Shown here: positions 38,882-48,064 of the stretch, in pieces
Numbering within the stretch: position 1 is the first letter of the stretch
How the letters are laid out: each line of letters opens with the position of its first letter
Source of the DNA: Agrobacterium vitis
Lineage (GTDB): Bacteria; Pseudomonadota; Alphaproteobacteria; Rhizobiales; Rhizobiaceae
Length of the DNA: 64,000 nt
Reading direction: 5' to 3'
Assembly (NCBI RefSeq): GCF_014926405.1
Contig: NZ_JACXXJ020000005.1
Coordinates: 2,361,001 to 2,425,000, forward strand
Position numbers and translations under genes: made by a program
The notes under the pieces: model-generated
The model's input: only the letters and a program-made list of their open reading frames with translations
What the model was told of the DNA's origin: nothing
The model's database searches: none

Positions 38882-39562
38882 GTGCAGATCCATTTCGATC
38901 AGGCCAGCGCCAGTTTCGACGGCCATGTGGCGCTCGAACCGCTGACCATCACCGTCGGCGAACAGCGGATCGGGGTCATCGGCCTGAATGGATCAGGCAA
39001 ATCCACCTTTGCCCGGCTGATCAATGGGTTGGTCAAGCCGAGTGCTGGCCATGTGACACTGGATGGGCTGGACACGGTAAAAGACGCCAAGGCCGTGCAG
39101 GCACGCACCGGCTTCATCTTCCAGAACCCGGCCAATCAGATCATCCTGCCGCTGATCGGTGAGGATATTGCCATGGGGCCAAAGGCACGTGGGCTGAAAG
39201 GCAAGGCACTGGACGAGGCCGTGGACAGCGTTGCGGCAAGGCTCGGCATAACCCATCTGCTGCGCCGCCGCCCGCATGAACTCTCCGGCGGTGAGCTGCA
39301 ATTGGCAGCGCTGGCCGCCGTTCTGGTCACCCGGCCCGGTCTGGTGATTTTCGATGAACCGACCAACCAGCTCGATTTGAAAAACCGGGCGCTGGTGGCT
39401 GGCACCATCGAGGCGCTGGAGGAACAGGCGCTGGTGATCAGCCACGACCTCGACCTGATCGCCGGGTTTTCGCGGGTGCTGGTGTTTCACCGCGCCAAGC
39501 TTGCCTTTGATGGTCCGGCCAGCGACGCCATTGCCCGCTACCGCGAGATCGCCGCATGTTGA
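38882..39562 (+). CDS. bioM: Biotin ECF transporter ATPase
   Basis: 226 residues. Walker A GLNGSGKST, signature LSGGELQ, Walker B LVIFDEPT and switch SHDLD. GTG start. It is the energising subunit of the BioMNY biotin importer and overlaps bioN by seven bases. No BioR-like box was seen upstream. Confidence 0.93.
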   Translation: MQIHFDQASASFDGHVALEPLTITVGEQRIGVIGLNGSGKSTFARLINGLVKPSAGHVTLDGLDTVKDAKAVQARTGFIFQNPANQIILPLIGEDIAMGPKARGLKGKALDEAVDSVAARLGITHLLRRRPHELSGGELQLAALAAVLVTRPGLVIFDEPTNQLDLKNRALVAGTIEALEEQALVISHDLDLIAGFSRVLVFHRAKLAFDGPASDAIARYREIAAC

Positions 39563-40176
39563 ACAGCCTGCATGTCGAGGGCGATAGCTGGCTGCACCGG
39601 ATGCCGGTCGGGGCGAAACTGGCCATCCTGCTGGTGTTCGGCCTTGGCCTTGCCTTCAGCCTGTCCATGCCGCTCCAGGCCACAGCAGCCTGTGCCACCG
39701 GCGCGCTTTATTTCAGCCTGGGGCTTGACGTGCGGGCGGCCTTGCGGCGCATCCGCCCGATGCTGATCAGCATTGCCGCGCTTGGCCTGTTCAACATCTA
39801 TGCGCTGGATCTTATCACCTCGGCAACGCTGACGCTGCGGCTGCTCGCCATCCTGTTTCTCGCCTCAGCTATTACAGCAACAACCTCGCTTGGTGCCTTC
39901 ATGGAGACGCTTGACCGGCTGCTGGCCCCGCTCGACCGGCTGGGATTGGTCCGGGCCGCCGATATCAGCCTGGCGCTGGGGCTGACCCTGCGCTTCGTGC
40001 CTGACATCGCAGATCGATATGAGGCGCTGAAGGCCGCGCATCAGGCCCGCGGCATTCCCGTGCGGCTGCACCGGATGCTGGGGCCGCTGTTTATTCTGGC
40101 ACTGAAAGAGGCCGATTCTATCGCCGAGGCCATTGACGCCCGCGGCATTCGCCGTCACGAAAAGAGAACTGACTGA
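39556..40176 (+). CDS. bioN: Biotin ECF transporter transmembrane subunit
   Basis: 206 residues, T-component with several helices and the coupling motif ADR/ARGI-like near the C-terminus (AAHQARGIPV and DARGIRRHEK). Its ATG lies within the last codons of bioM. Assigned to BioN from the neighbouring bioM and bioY. Confidence 0.92.
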   Translation: MLNSLHVEGDSWLHRMPVGAKLAILLVFGLGLAFSLSMPLQATAACATGALYFSLGLDVRAALRRIRPMLISIAALGLFNIYALDLITSATLTLRLLAILFLASAITATTSLGAFMETLDRLLAPLDRLGLVRAADISLALGLTLRFVPDIADRYEALKAAHQARGIPVRLHRMLGPLFILALKEADSIAEAIDARGIRRHEKRTD

Positions 40177-40189
40177 TGAGGAGATCACC

Positions 40190-40753
40190 ATGACCACGCG
40201 AGACCTGGTTCTGATTGCGCTGTTTGCCGCCATCGTTGTTGTCCTCGGGCTTATTCCGCCCGTGCCGCTCGGCTTCATTCCGGTGCCGATCACCGCCCAG
40301 TCGATGGGCGTGATGCTGGCCGGCTGCATTCTCGGCGCCAAGCGCGGGGCCTTGGCCTATGCGCTGGTCGTGCTGCTGGTCGCCATGGGCCTGCCGGTGC
40401 TGTCGGGCGGTCACGGCGGCCTGAACGCGCTGTTTGGTGCCACCGGCGGCTATATTTTCGGTTGGGTTCTCGGCGCTTTCGTCACCGGCCTTGCCGCTGA
40501 ACGCTTTGCCCGCGCCTCCTCCACCGCCAGCGGCCAGACAATCGGCTTCTTTGCCGCCAGCATCCTCGGCGGCATCGGCGTGGTCTATGCCTGCGGCATG
40601 CCCTGGTGGAGCTTTGTGGCCGGCACCCCGATCGACAAGGTGTTGATCGGCTCGCTGGCCTTCCTGCCCGGCGACCTGATCAAGGCCGCCATCGCAGCAC
40701 TCGCCGCCCGCGCCGTGATGGTCGGCTATCCGCTATTGCCGAAGCGGGTGTAA
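40190..40753 (+). CDS. bioY: Biotin transporter substrate-binding subunit BioY
   Basis: 187 residues, six hydrophobic segments. GFIPVPITAQSMGVMLAG and LPVLSGGHGGLNALFGATGGYIFG are BioY signatures, followed by WWSFVAGTPIDKVL and LPGDLIKA. Binds biotin in the membrane with high affinity. GGAGATCACC precedes the ATG. Third gene of bioMNY. Confidence 0.96.
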   Translation: MTTRDLVLIALFAAIVVVLGLIPPVPLGFIPVPITAQSMGVMLAGCILGAKRGALAYALVVLLVAMGLPVLSGGHGGLNALFGATGGYIFGWVLGAFVTGLAAERFARASSTASGQTIGFFAASILGGIGVVYACGMPWWSFVAGTPIDKVLIGSLAFLPGDLIKAAIAALAARAVMVGYPLLPKRV

Positions 40754-40755
40754 AC

Positions 40756-40822
40756 GTCTGTCATCATTCCCGCGTATCGCATTCGCAAAGCAAAACAGCG
40801 GCCCGGGTTATGGATGACAGAC
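40756..40822. repeat. Inverted repeat between bioY and the thioesterase gene
   Basis: Perfect 10-base arms GTCTGTCATC and GATGACAGAC 47 bases apart, with inner pairing CCCG/CGGG. It sits exactly between two convergent stops; could act as a bidirectional terminator or be another dispersed element. Confidence 0.5.
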
Positions 40823-40828
40823 TGATGA

Positions 40829-41230
40829 TTATGGCAGCCACTGATACAGCCAATCCCGCAGCGCTTCCGATAGCGCCACCGGTTCGGCACTGTCTTTGTT
40901 CACAGCCGTCCAGGTGATCTCGACGTCGGCAGCGCGGGTTTTGCCGCTTTCGACCGCAATGGCGAAGCCGACGGATTTGCCGCCGATCTTGTCCACCTGC
41001 ACGGTGAAGCGCAGCGCGTCGCCCGGTCCCAGGGCTTCATAAAGACGCGCCTCGAATTTGGTGGCGCGAAAGTCCGGCTCCTGCTCTTCTGCGGGCCGGG
41101 CCTGCCAGAAGCGGTGGAGCGCTTCTTCGCACAGCGCCAGCAGCGCGCTATTGTTCAGCCGTCCGCTGATCCCGACATCGCGCAGGCCGATCAGCGTTTC
41201 GGTTACATCAAGCCGTTCTCTTTTCGCCAT
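40829..41230 (-). CDS. Acyl-CoA thioesterase-like hotdog protein
   Basis: 133 residues resembling the 4-hydroxybenzoyl-CoA thioesterase group: RLDVTETLIGLRDVGISGRLNNSALLALCEEALHRFW, then ARLYEALGPGDALRFTVQVDKIGGKSVGFAIAV. The usual catalytic aspartate position (YxD) is not evident; N26 or D18 lie in the equivalent region. Substrate unknown. Convergent with bioY. Confidence 0.75.
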   Translation of the reverse strand: MAKRERLDVTETLIGLRDVGISGRLNNSALLALCEEALHRFWQARPAEEQEPDFRATKFEARLYEALGPGDALRFTVQVDKIGGKSVGFAIAVESGKTRAADVEITWTAVNKDSAEPVALSEALRDWLYQWLP

Positions 41231-41313
41231 TGCCCTTGCCCTCCATGCCGTGATCGCTCATGTAAAGGAAAAGAGATTGGTCGCGCAAGTTTGGCGCGGC
41301 AGGAGGATGCGTC

Positions 41314-42249
41314 ATGACAACCCGGCTCTATGAAAACCCGATCTTTCTGGAACACAACACGCCGGAAGGCCATCCTGAACGGGCCGACCGGCTGCGCTCG
41401 CTGAATATCGCCCTGGAGCATCCGAATTTTTCAGCGCTGGAAAGGCATCAGGCGCAGCAGGCCAATGAGGATGCTGTCATGCTGGCCCATCCCGAAGAGC
41501 ATTTCATCGCTGTCATGCGGCAGGTGCCGGAGGAGGACGACCGGATCAACCAGCTGGAGGCCGATACCTATGCCTCGCAGAAAAGCCTGCAATGCGCCCT
41601 GACCGCCATCGGCGGGGCGATGGCCGCCGTGGACGACGTGATGACCGGTGCTGCCGACAATGTGTTCGTGGCGGGCCGTCCGCCCGGCCATCATGCGGAA
41701 AAAACCAAGGCGATGGGCTTCTGTCTGTTCAATACCATCGCCATCGCTGCCCGCCATGCCCAGCAGGTCTATGGCGTCGAGCGGGTCGCCATCGTCGATT
41801 GGGATGTGCATCACGGCAACGGCACCCAGGATATTTTCTGGGACGATCCATCCGTGCTGTTCTGTTCCACCCACCAGATGCCGCTTTATCCCTGGACGGG
41901 CAAGAAGGATGAGGTTGGGCCACACAATACCATCGTCAACGCACCGCTGTCTGCCAATAGTGGCTCGGACCATTTCCGCGAGGCGTTCAAATCGCGGGTG
42001 CTGACGGCGCTCAATGATTTTTCCCCGGATCTCATCCTGATTTCCGCCGGGTTTGATGCCCATCACCGCGACCCGCTGGCACAGATCAATCTGGTCGGTG
42101 AGGATTTTGACTGGGCAACCGGGCGGCTGATGGAAGTGGCCGACCGCTTTGCCAAAAACCGGGTCGTCAGCCTGCTGGAAGGCGGCTATGATCTGGAAGG
42201 TCTGGCCGAGTCGGCTGGCATGCATATTTCGAGATTGATGAAGGGTTGA
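41314..42249 (+). CDS. Histone-deacetylase-family hydrolase
   Basis: 311 residues. Catalytic His pair H126-H127 (PPGHHAEK), Zn ligands D164, H166 ([11 protein letters not shown]) and D248 ([10 protein letters not shown]), and the gating glycine-tyrosine GGYDLEGL. Bacterial members deacetylate polyamines or other small amides rather than histones. 65% of the family's conserved loops are recognisable by eye. It ends two bases before xseB, with which it is probably co-transcribed. Confidence 0.92.
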   Translation: MTTRLYENPIFLEHNTPEGHPERADRLRSLNIALEHPNFSALERHQAQQANEDAVMLAHPEEHFIAVMRQVPEEDDRINQLEADTYASQKSLQCALTAIGGAMAAVDDVMTGAADNVFVAGRPPGHHAEKTKAMGFCLFNTIAIAARHAQQVYGVERVAIVDWDVHHGNGTQDIFWDDPSVLFCSTHQMPLYPWTGKKDEVGPHNTIVNAPLSANSGSDHFREAFKSRVLTALNDFSPDLILISAGFDAHHRDPLAQINLVGEDFDWATGRLMEVADRFAKNRVVSLLEGGYDLEGLAESAGMHISRLMKG

Positions 42250-42251
42250 GT

Positions 42252-42503
42252 ATGACCGACGTTGCCGCCGCCGATATTGCCGCTTATTCCTTTGAAAAGG
42301 CCGTGGCCGAGCTGGAAAGCATTGTGGCCCGGCTGGAGCGCGGTGATGTGGCGCTCGACGAATCCATCTCGATCTACGAGCGCGGTGAGTTGCTGAAGAA
42401 ACATTGCGAGGCGCTGCTGTCGGCAGCCGAAAACCGCATCGAGAAAATCAGGCTGGACCGGGCCGGCAAGCCTGTTGGTGCCGAGCCGCTGGACAAGGAC
42501 TAG
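42252..42503 (+). CDS. xseB: Exodeoxyribonuclease VII small subunit
   Basis: 83 residues. [44 protein letters not shown] is the XseB fold. Several copies bind one XseA to form a single-strand-specific exonuclease; xseA is not in the window. ATG chosen over a TTG two codons upstream. Confidence 0.95.
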   Translation: MTDVAAADIAAYSFEKAVAELESIVARLERGDVALDESISIYERGELLKKHCEALLSAAENRIEKIRLDRAGKPVGAEPLDKD

Positions 42504-42796
42504 GCCTGATCCTGGCACGCCCACAGCAAGGAAGATGCGTTTGTCCCTTTGCCGAGGGGCATTTAAGTCCTATATGCATCAACAGGGCAGTTTTACTGGA
42601 TCTGCCCTATCATTGACCTGAACGTCCTGATTGACAGCGGCGCACTGCGCCTGGGAAACAAACAGGGGTCGCGGGCAAATGACATTGAATACTGTATGAT
42701 TTTCCCCATTCATGGACCATTCAGGCCGTGCAATGCATTCGGGAGGAAACTTGTGCAGCCGATAGACCGAGTGATGAGAAAAAGAGGCTGGAGCCT

Positions 42797-44716
42797 GTGA
42801 CATCGAAGCCAAACACGCCGTTGCTGGATCAGGTCGTGTTTCCGTCCGACCTTCGCAAGATCGAAGATAAGGACATGCCCCAAGTGGCGCGTGAACTGCG
42901 CGACGAGATGATCGATGCCGTGTCGGTGACGGGCGGACATCTGGGCGCCGGGCTTGGCGTGGTGGAACTGACGCTCGCCATCCACAAGGTTTTCAACACC
43001 CCGGAAGACCGGCTGATCTATGATGTCGGACACCAATGCTATCCGCACAAGATCCTGACCGGGCGGCGAGAGCGCATCCGCACGCTGCGCCAGGAACATG
43101 GGCTTTCGGGCTTCACCAAACGGGCTGAGAGCGAATACGATCCGTTCGGCGCAGCCCATTCCTCCACGTCCATTTCGGCAGGCCTTGGCATGGCCGTGGC
43201 AGCCGAGCTTGGCCAGACCGACCGCAAGGTCATCGCTGTGATCGGCGACGGGGCGATGTCGGCGGGCATGGCCTTTGAGGCGCTGAACAATGCTGGCGCG
43301 CTGGATGCGCGGCTGATCGTCATTCTCAACGACAATGACATGTCGATTGCCCCACCAACTGGCGCGATGAGCGCCTATCTGGCGCGGCTTGCCTCCGGGC
43401 GCACCTATATGGGCATGCGCGAGATCGGCAAAAAACTGACCGCCTATCTCGGCAAGAATATCGACCGAGCCATTACCCGCGCCGTCGAGCATGCGCGCGG
43501 CTATGTAACCGGCGGCACGATGTTCGAGGAAATGGGCTTTTACCATATCGGCCCGATTGACGGCCATTCCTTTGATCATCTCCTGCCGGTGTTGCGCAAT
43601 GTGCGCGACAATGCCAAGGGGCCGGTGCTGATCCATGTGGTGACCCAGAAGGGCAAGGGCTATGCGCCTGCCGAGGCAGCCGCCGACAAATATCACGGCG
43701 TCAACACTTTCGATGTCATCACCGGTACCCAGGCCAAGGCCAAGCCGAATGCGCCGAGCTATACCGCCGTGTTTGCCGACGCGCTGGTGGAAGAAGCCCG
43801 CCTTGACGACAAGATCGTCGGCATTACCGCCGCCATGCCATCAGGCACCGGGCTTGATAAGCTACAAAACCTGTTCCCGGAACGGACCTTCGATGTCGGC
43901 ATTGCCGAACAACATGCCGTGACCTTTGCCGCAGGCCTTGCCGCCGAGGGCTACAAGCCGTTCTGCGCGCTCTACTCGACTTTCCTGCAACGCGGCTATG
44001 ATCAGGTCGTGCATGACGTCGCCATCCAAGGCTTGCCAGTGCGTTTTCCCATCGACCGCGCCGGTTTCGTCGGTGCCGATGGGCCAACCCATGCCGGATC
44101 GTTCGATACCGGCTTTCTCGCCAGCCTGCCCGGTTTCGTGGTGATGGCGGCAGCGGATGAGGCGGAGCTGAAGCATATGGTGCGCACCGCCGCCGCCTAT
44201 GATGAGGGTCCGATTTCCTTCCGCTATCCACGCGGCGAAGGCGTTGGCGTGCAGATGCCGGAGCGCGGCGAGATTTTGCCAATTGGCAAGGGCCGGATCA
44301 TCAAGGAAGGCTCGAAAGTGGCGCTGCTGTCCTTCGGCACGCGGCTGGCCGAATGTCTTGTCGCGGCAGAAGATCTCGATGCCGCCGGCCTGCCGACCAC
44401 GGTTGCCGATGCCCGGTTTGCCAAGCCGCTCGATCTCGACCTGATCCGCCAGCTTGCCCGCCACCATGCCGTTCTGATCACGGTCGAGGAAGGTGCAGTT
44501 GGCGGGTTCGGATCTCAGGTCCTGCATATGCTGGCCAATGAGGGTCTGCTTGACCACGGCCTCAAAGTCCGCAGCCTGGTTCTGCCGGATCTGTGGATGG
44601 ATCAGGCCAAGCCTGACGTCATGTATGAAAAGGCCGGACTAGACGCCAAGGGCATTGTTTCAACGGTGTTCACAGCGCTGTCGCGCGATGCCTTGGCCCA
44701 GGATAGTTTGGCATAG
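42797..44716 (+). CDS. dxs: 1-deoxy-D-xylulose-5-phosphate synthase
   Basis: 639 residues, TDP-dependent first enzyme of the MEP pathway. [31 protein letters not shown] (TDP-Mg site), the catalytic glutamate in [13 protein letters not shown], and the C-terminal transketolase domain. The GTG start has GGAG six bases upstream and gives the usual [11 protein letters not shown]... beginning; the frame continues 23 codons upstream. xseB-dxs adjacency is common in alphaproteobacteria. Confidence 0.97.
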   Translation: MTSKPNTPLLDQVVFPSDLRKIEDKDMPQVARELRDEMIDAVSVTGGHLGAGLGVVELTLAIHKVFNTPEDRLIYDVGHQCYPHKILTGRRERIRTLRQEHGLSGFTKRAESEYDPFGAAHSSTSISAGLGMAVAAELGQTDRKVIAVIGDGAMSAGMAFEALNNAGALDARLIVILNDNDMSIAPPTGAMSAYLARLASGRTYMGMREIGKKLTAYLGKNIDRAITRAVEHARGYVTGGTMFEEMGFYHIGPIDGHSFDHLLPVLRNVRDNAKGPVLIHVVTQKGKGYAPAEAAADKYHGVNTFDVITGTQAKAKPNAPSYTAVFADALVEEARLDDKIVGITAAMPSGTGLDKLQNLFPERTFDVGIAEQHAVTFAAGLAAEGYKPFCALYSTFLQRGYDQVVHDVAIQGLPVRFPIDRAGFVGADGPTHAGSFDTGFLASLPGFVVMAAADEAELKHMVRTAAAYDEGPISFRYPRGEGVGVQMPERGEILPIGKGRIIKEGSKVALLSFGTRLAECLVAAEDLDAAGLPTTVADARFAKPLDLDLIRQLARHHAVLITVEEGAVGGFGSQVLHMLANEGLLDHGLKVRSLVLPDLWMDQAKPDVMYEKAGLDAKGIVSTVFTALSRDALAQDSLA

Positions 44717-44763
44717 CCGAAGGTCGCCTTTCAGCAGGCGATAATCCACACCGCCTTAAACAC

Positions 44764-44799
44764 CAAAACCCCGCTGGCTATGAAGCAAGCGGAGTTTTG
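44764..44799. terminator. Bidirectional terminator between dxs and an MCP gene
   Basis: CAAAACCCCGCT pairs with AGCGGAGTTTTG with a single mismatch; T-runs lie in both strands' 3' arms. Confidence 0.75.
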
Positions 44800-44835
44800 T
44801 TGACGTACAGTCACCGATGATGGTGGATAGTTCGA

Positions 44836-46779
44836 TCAGAATTCCGCCCATTCCTGTTTCACGGCGGCGGACGATGCGCCTCCGCCGAAAGCCTTGCCGA
44901 TCTTGGAGGCAAGAGCACGGGCGGGTGAGGCAATTGGACGCTGCGATGCGCTGGCAACTGCCGGATGTCCGGCAAATGATGACCTCCGACCCGCAAGTTG
45001 GAACTGACTGACAAGCGTCTTCAGACGGTTGGCTTCGGTGGCAAGAGCTGCAGCAGCGGCGGTCGATTGCTCGACCATGGCCGCATTCTGCTGCGTCGTC
45101 TGGTCCATCTGGTTGACCGCCGAATTGACTTCGGCAAGACCGGTGGACTGTTCCCGTGCCGATGTGGCGATTGCCTCCATCAACTGGTTGATCTGGACCA
45201 CGTGATCGCCGATCGACTTCAGGGCAACACCGGTTTCCCGCACCAGCTTGACGCCGCTATCGACTTCCGAAGAGGAGTTCTGGATCAGACCCTTGATTTC
45301 CTTGGCAGCCTGGGCAGACCGTTGCGCCAGTTCACGCACTTCCTGGGCGACAACCGCAAAGCCCTTACCGGCTTCACCGGCGCGCGCTGCTTCGACACCG
45401 GCATTCAGTGCCAGAAGATTGGTCTGGAAGGCGATTTCATCGATCACGCCGATGATGTTGGAAATCTGCTGCGAGCTTTCCTCGATCCGCTTCATGGCGT
45501 TTTCGGCCTGATTGACGACTTCCGACGACCGCACGGCGTTCTGGCTGGCGGTAATCGCCACAGAGCGGGCTTCTTCCGTGCGCTGCGAGGAATTGGTCAC
45601 ATTGACGGTGATCTGGTCGAGCGCCGCCGCTGTTTCTTCCAAGGCTGCTGCCTGCTGCTCGGTCCGCTTGGACAAATCATTCGTGCCATCGGCAATTTCA
45701 CGGGTGCCGTTTTCCATGCCTTCGACGGTCTGGAGGACGGAGCCGAGCGTTGTTCCAAGCTGTTCCAGCGAGGCGTTGAAATCCTGGCGCAGCGATTCAT
45801 ATTCAGCGGCGAAAGCATCGTTGAGCTGGAAGGACACATCGCCCTGCGCCAGGCGCTTCAAGCCCTCGCCAAGGGTCTGCGTTGCAAATCGCAAATTGGC
45901 CGCTTCCTGCTCCGCGCGCTGTTGATGGGCAGCCTGGGTCTGTGCCGTTTGCTGGCGGTTGACCGTTGCCTGCTCTTCCAACTCGCGATTGGCAATGGCA
46001 TTCTTGCGGAACACTTCAACCGCATCGGCCATATGACCGACTTCGTCGCGGCGGCCAATGCCGGGGATGTCGATTGCCGTTTCACCAGTTGCAAGGCTGC
46101 GCATTGACGCCGTGATCCGGGTCAGCGGCGCAATCATGCCCTTGTTGAGGAGAAGAAGCGACAAACCGATCAGCAAGACAAGCGTACCGCTGCCCAGCAG
46201 AATATTGCGGCGGGCATCATAGGCGGCGGCGTCAGCAGCTTTCTGGCGCACGCTGAGAAGCGCGCTTTCCTCATCGGCAATTTCCTTGGCCTTGGCGCGA
46301 ATGCCATCCATATAGGTCTTGCCCGCACCGGAAATCTCCAACTGGCGGCCCTGATCGCGGGTCGCCGGGTCTTTCGCCAGGGCAAGCTCCTTGGCAACGA
46401 CTTTCGTCTGCCAATCCTGAACCATGGCATCGAGATCGGCGAGACGCTTCTGCTGGACCTGATTGTCAGATGTCAGGCTGCGAACAGCTGCATAGGCATC
46501 AGTATAATTCTTTAAGCCAGCCTTTTGCGGATCGAGAAATTTCTCATCAGCTTCCGACAGAAGATAAGCGCGAATGCCGGTTTCCTGATTGACCATGGCG
46601 GCAACGATGGCATCCATCTTTTGCAGCACTTGATAGGTATGTACAGTCCAATCAGACGATTGCTCCTGGTTGGAGAGCGAACGCCAGCTGACCGCATTCA
46701 CAACAAGACTAACAGCAAGCAAGATTGCAAATGTCAGTCCAATTTTTGCTACGATCCGTATATTATCCAGAATTTTCAT
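44836..46779 (-). CDS. Methyl-accepting chemotaxis protein with helical-bundle (CHASE3-like) sensor
   Basis: 647 residues. TM1 (~12-31), an all-helical ~155-residue periplasmic sensor (VNQETGIRAYLLSEADEKFL is CHASE3-like), TM2 (~190-210), HAMP, and a cytoplasmic MA domain whose hairpin tip [22 protein letters not shown] lies around residue 460. It ends in QEWAEF, a xWxxF pentapeptide that can tether CheR/CheB. Its C-terminal ~30 residues are nearly the same as those of the next MCP. Ligand unknown. Confidence 0.93.
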   Translation of the reverse strand: MKILDNIRIVAKIGLTFAILLAVSLVVNAVSWRSLSNQEQSSDWTVHTYQVLQKMDAIVAAMVNQETGIRAYLLSEADEKFLDPQKAGLKNYTDAYAAVRSLTSDNQVQQKRLADLDAMVQDWQTKVVAKELALAKDPATRDQGRQLEISGAGKTYMDGIRAKAKEIADEESALLSVRQKAADAAAYDARRNILLGSGTLVLLIGLSLLLLNKGMIAPLTRITASMRSLATGETAIDIPGIGRRDEVGHMADAVEVFRKNAIANRELEEQATVNRQQTAQTQAAHQQRAEQEAANLRFATQTLGEGLKRLAQGDVSFQLNDAFAAEYESLRQDFNASLEQLGTTLGSVLQTVEGMENGTREIADGTNDLSKRTEQQAAALEETAAALDQITVNVTNSSQRTEEARSVAITASQNAVRSSEVVNQAENAMKRIEESSQQISNIIGVIDEIAFQTNLLALNAGVEAARAGEAGKGFAVVAQEVRELAQRSAQAAKEIKGLIQNSSSEVDSGVKLVRETGVALKSIGDHVVQINQLMEAIATSAREQSTGLAEVNSAVNQMDQTTQQNAAMVEQSTAAAAALATEANRLKTLVSQFQLAGRRSSFAGHPAVASASQRPIASPARALASKIGKAFGGGASSAAVKQEWAEF

Positions 46780-47646
46780 CGTCCAGTTCCCTCATTCGCG
46801 AACTTGAAGAGATGAATTCTTTCAAGAGGCGAGCCGTTGCTATCTCAAAACATGATTAATTCGGCGACAGTCCAGCATCATGCCGGGATAAACACAATCT
46901 TGGGAATCCCTCTCCCCTGATTGCAACTCGTCACTCGGTTTTTTGTTTTATTGTATATGCATTAAAAAATCTATAATAATATAAATACATTCGCCTCCTC
47001 ACGAAGCACAACCTTTAAACATTGAAGAAAATACATGTGAAAAGACCTAGTATAAAATCTACCTAGGCGCGAATAATGGTTTTTGTTTTAATTTTTAGAT
47101 ATGTCGTATTTCTTATACATGAAACATATTTTCAACATCTCCAAGTTGAAACATAGAATATTATTCCTGCCTGAATATTTCTTTATGCTCATTTAGTTGC
47201 TTTCGCTTTATGCTGAATTTTTGACAAAAATCAATTTTATGATGTGCGTGTCGATGTATATTAAGCCACTTATAATTTGCATTTTTGACCAGTAAATTAT
47301 TGGAATCATTTTAAAAACACTCTGGCAAATAAGAGAGTGATCCTATCTCTGCGAAATTGACGCCTCTCAAAAGATGCGTGTTACAAGTATCGATGTGAAA
47401 AATGCTTACACTCCTGGACGACAGGCAAAGGCTTTTCATCGTCGAAGCCAAGGAAAAGCGCTTTCCCCTTCGCCCTCAACTCCCGACTGTAAAATGATAG
47501 CGAAGATTTCAAACCTTTAATTCTGGTGATTTTCTCGGTGGCAATTGCGGTGGCTCGACCGCATTGGCTGCGCCGCTCAACGCTGCGTTGAACCGAGCTG
47601 AAAGGAGAAAGACCCGCAGCGTTTCGGACTTCCCCTCCACCTTCTC

Positions 47647-47775
47647 ATATCAAGGCGCTGACATGCTGACGCATCCTCGCCTTGAAGGCATTGCAAACAT
47701 CTCAAATGCTTGCACCGCTTGAGATATTTGCAAAAGGAATACGAAGAGTCATCTTCAATGACTCTTCGTATAAGA
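47647..47775 (-). repeat. Hairpin repeat family 2, full copy
   Basis: Stem TTGCAAACATCTCAA (47691-47705) / TTGAGATATTTGCAA (47719-47733), one mismatch, 13-base loop. Outer blocks TATCAAGGC, GCATCCTCGCCTTG and CTTCAATGACTCTTCGTATA recur in other copies. Confidence 0.8.
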
Positions 47776-47855
47776 GTAGCGAGGAGGTTGAACTCGTCAT
47801 CCTCTATCTTTTGGGTTCAGTTTGTCTCTTCGGGAAACGTAGGCCCCATTTTTCC

Positions 47856-48056
47856 TAACAGTCTGTTCAAGAATTGCTGTTGGCGTGGCGAAAATGGTGA
47901 TTTCGAGAACCGGAGCGGAGCGTACTTAACGTACGTGAGTACAAGCATTCCAGGAAAAGTGCGAAGCGGTTTTCCGTTTGGAAATGCGAATCAAGCAGGC
48001 AAGCGCAGAAATTGCCTTTTGCAGCCCGTCAGCGGCGATTGTTGGATAGACTGTAA
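47856..48056 (-). mobile_element. MITE-like repeat family 1, full copy B (~201 bp)
   Basis: Ends TAACAGTCTGTTCAAGAATT and (reverse complement) TTACAGTCTATCCAACAATC form imperfect terminal inverted repeats. Its 43-bp palindromic core (47945-47987) is identical to that of copy C in reverse orientation, and most of the remaining sequence matches copy C. It stops nine bases before the MCP stop codon at 48065. No coding capacity. Confidence 0.85.
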
Positions 48057-48064
48057 GACAAATT

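Larger units (their letters stand above)
46780..48064. other. 1.29-kb non-coding, AT-rich and repeat-bearing gap between two MCP genes
   Basis: About 46860-47340 is markedly AT-rich (runs such as TTTTTTGTTTTATTG and AATATAAATACATT) and lies upstream of the MCP at 44836. Further on sit a family-2 repeat (47647-47775), a possible family-3 fragment (47813-47840) and a full family-1 element (47856-48056). No frame has a supported start. An open frame over the repeats (about 47710-48090) is an artefact. Confidence 0.75.
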
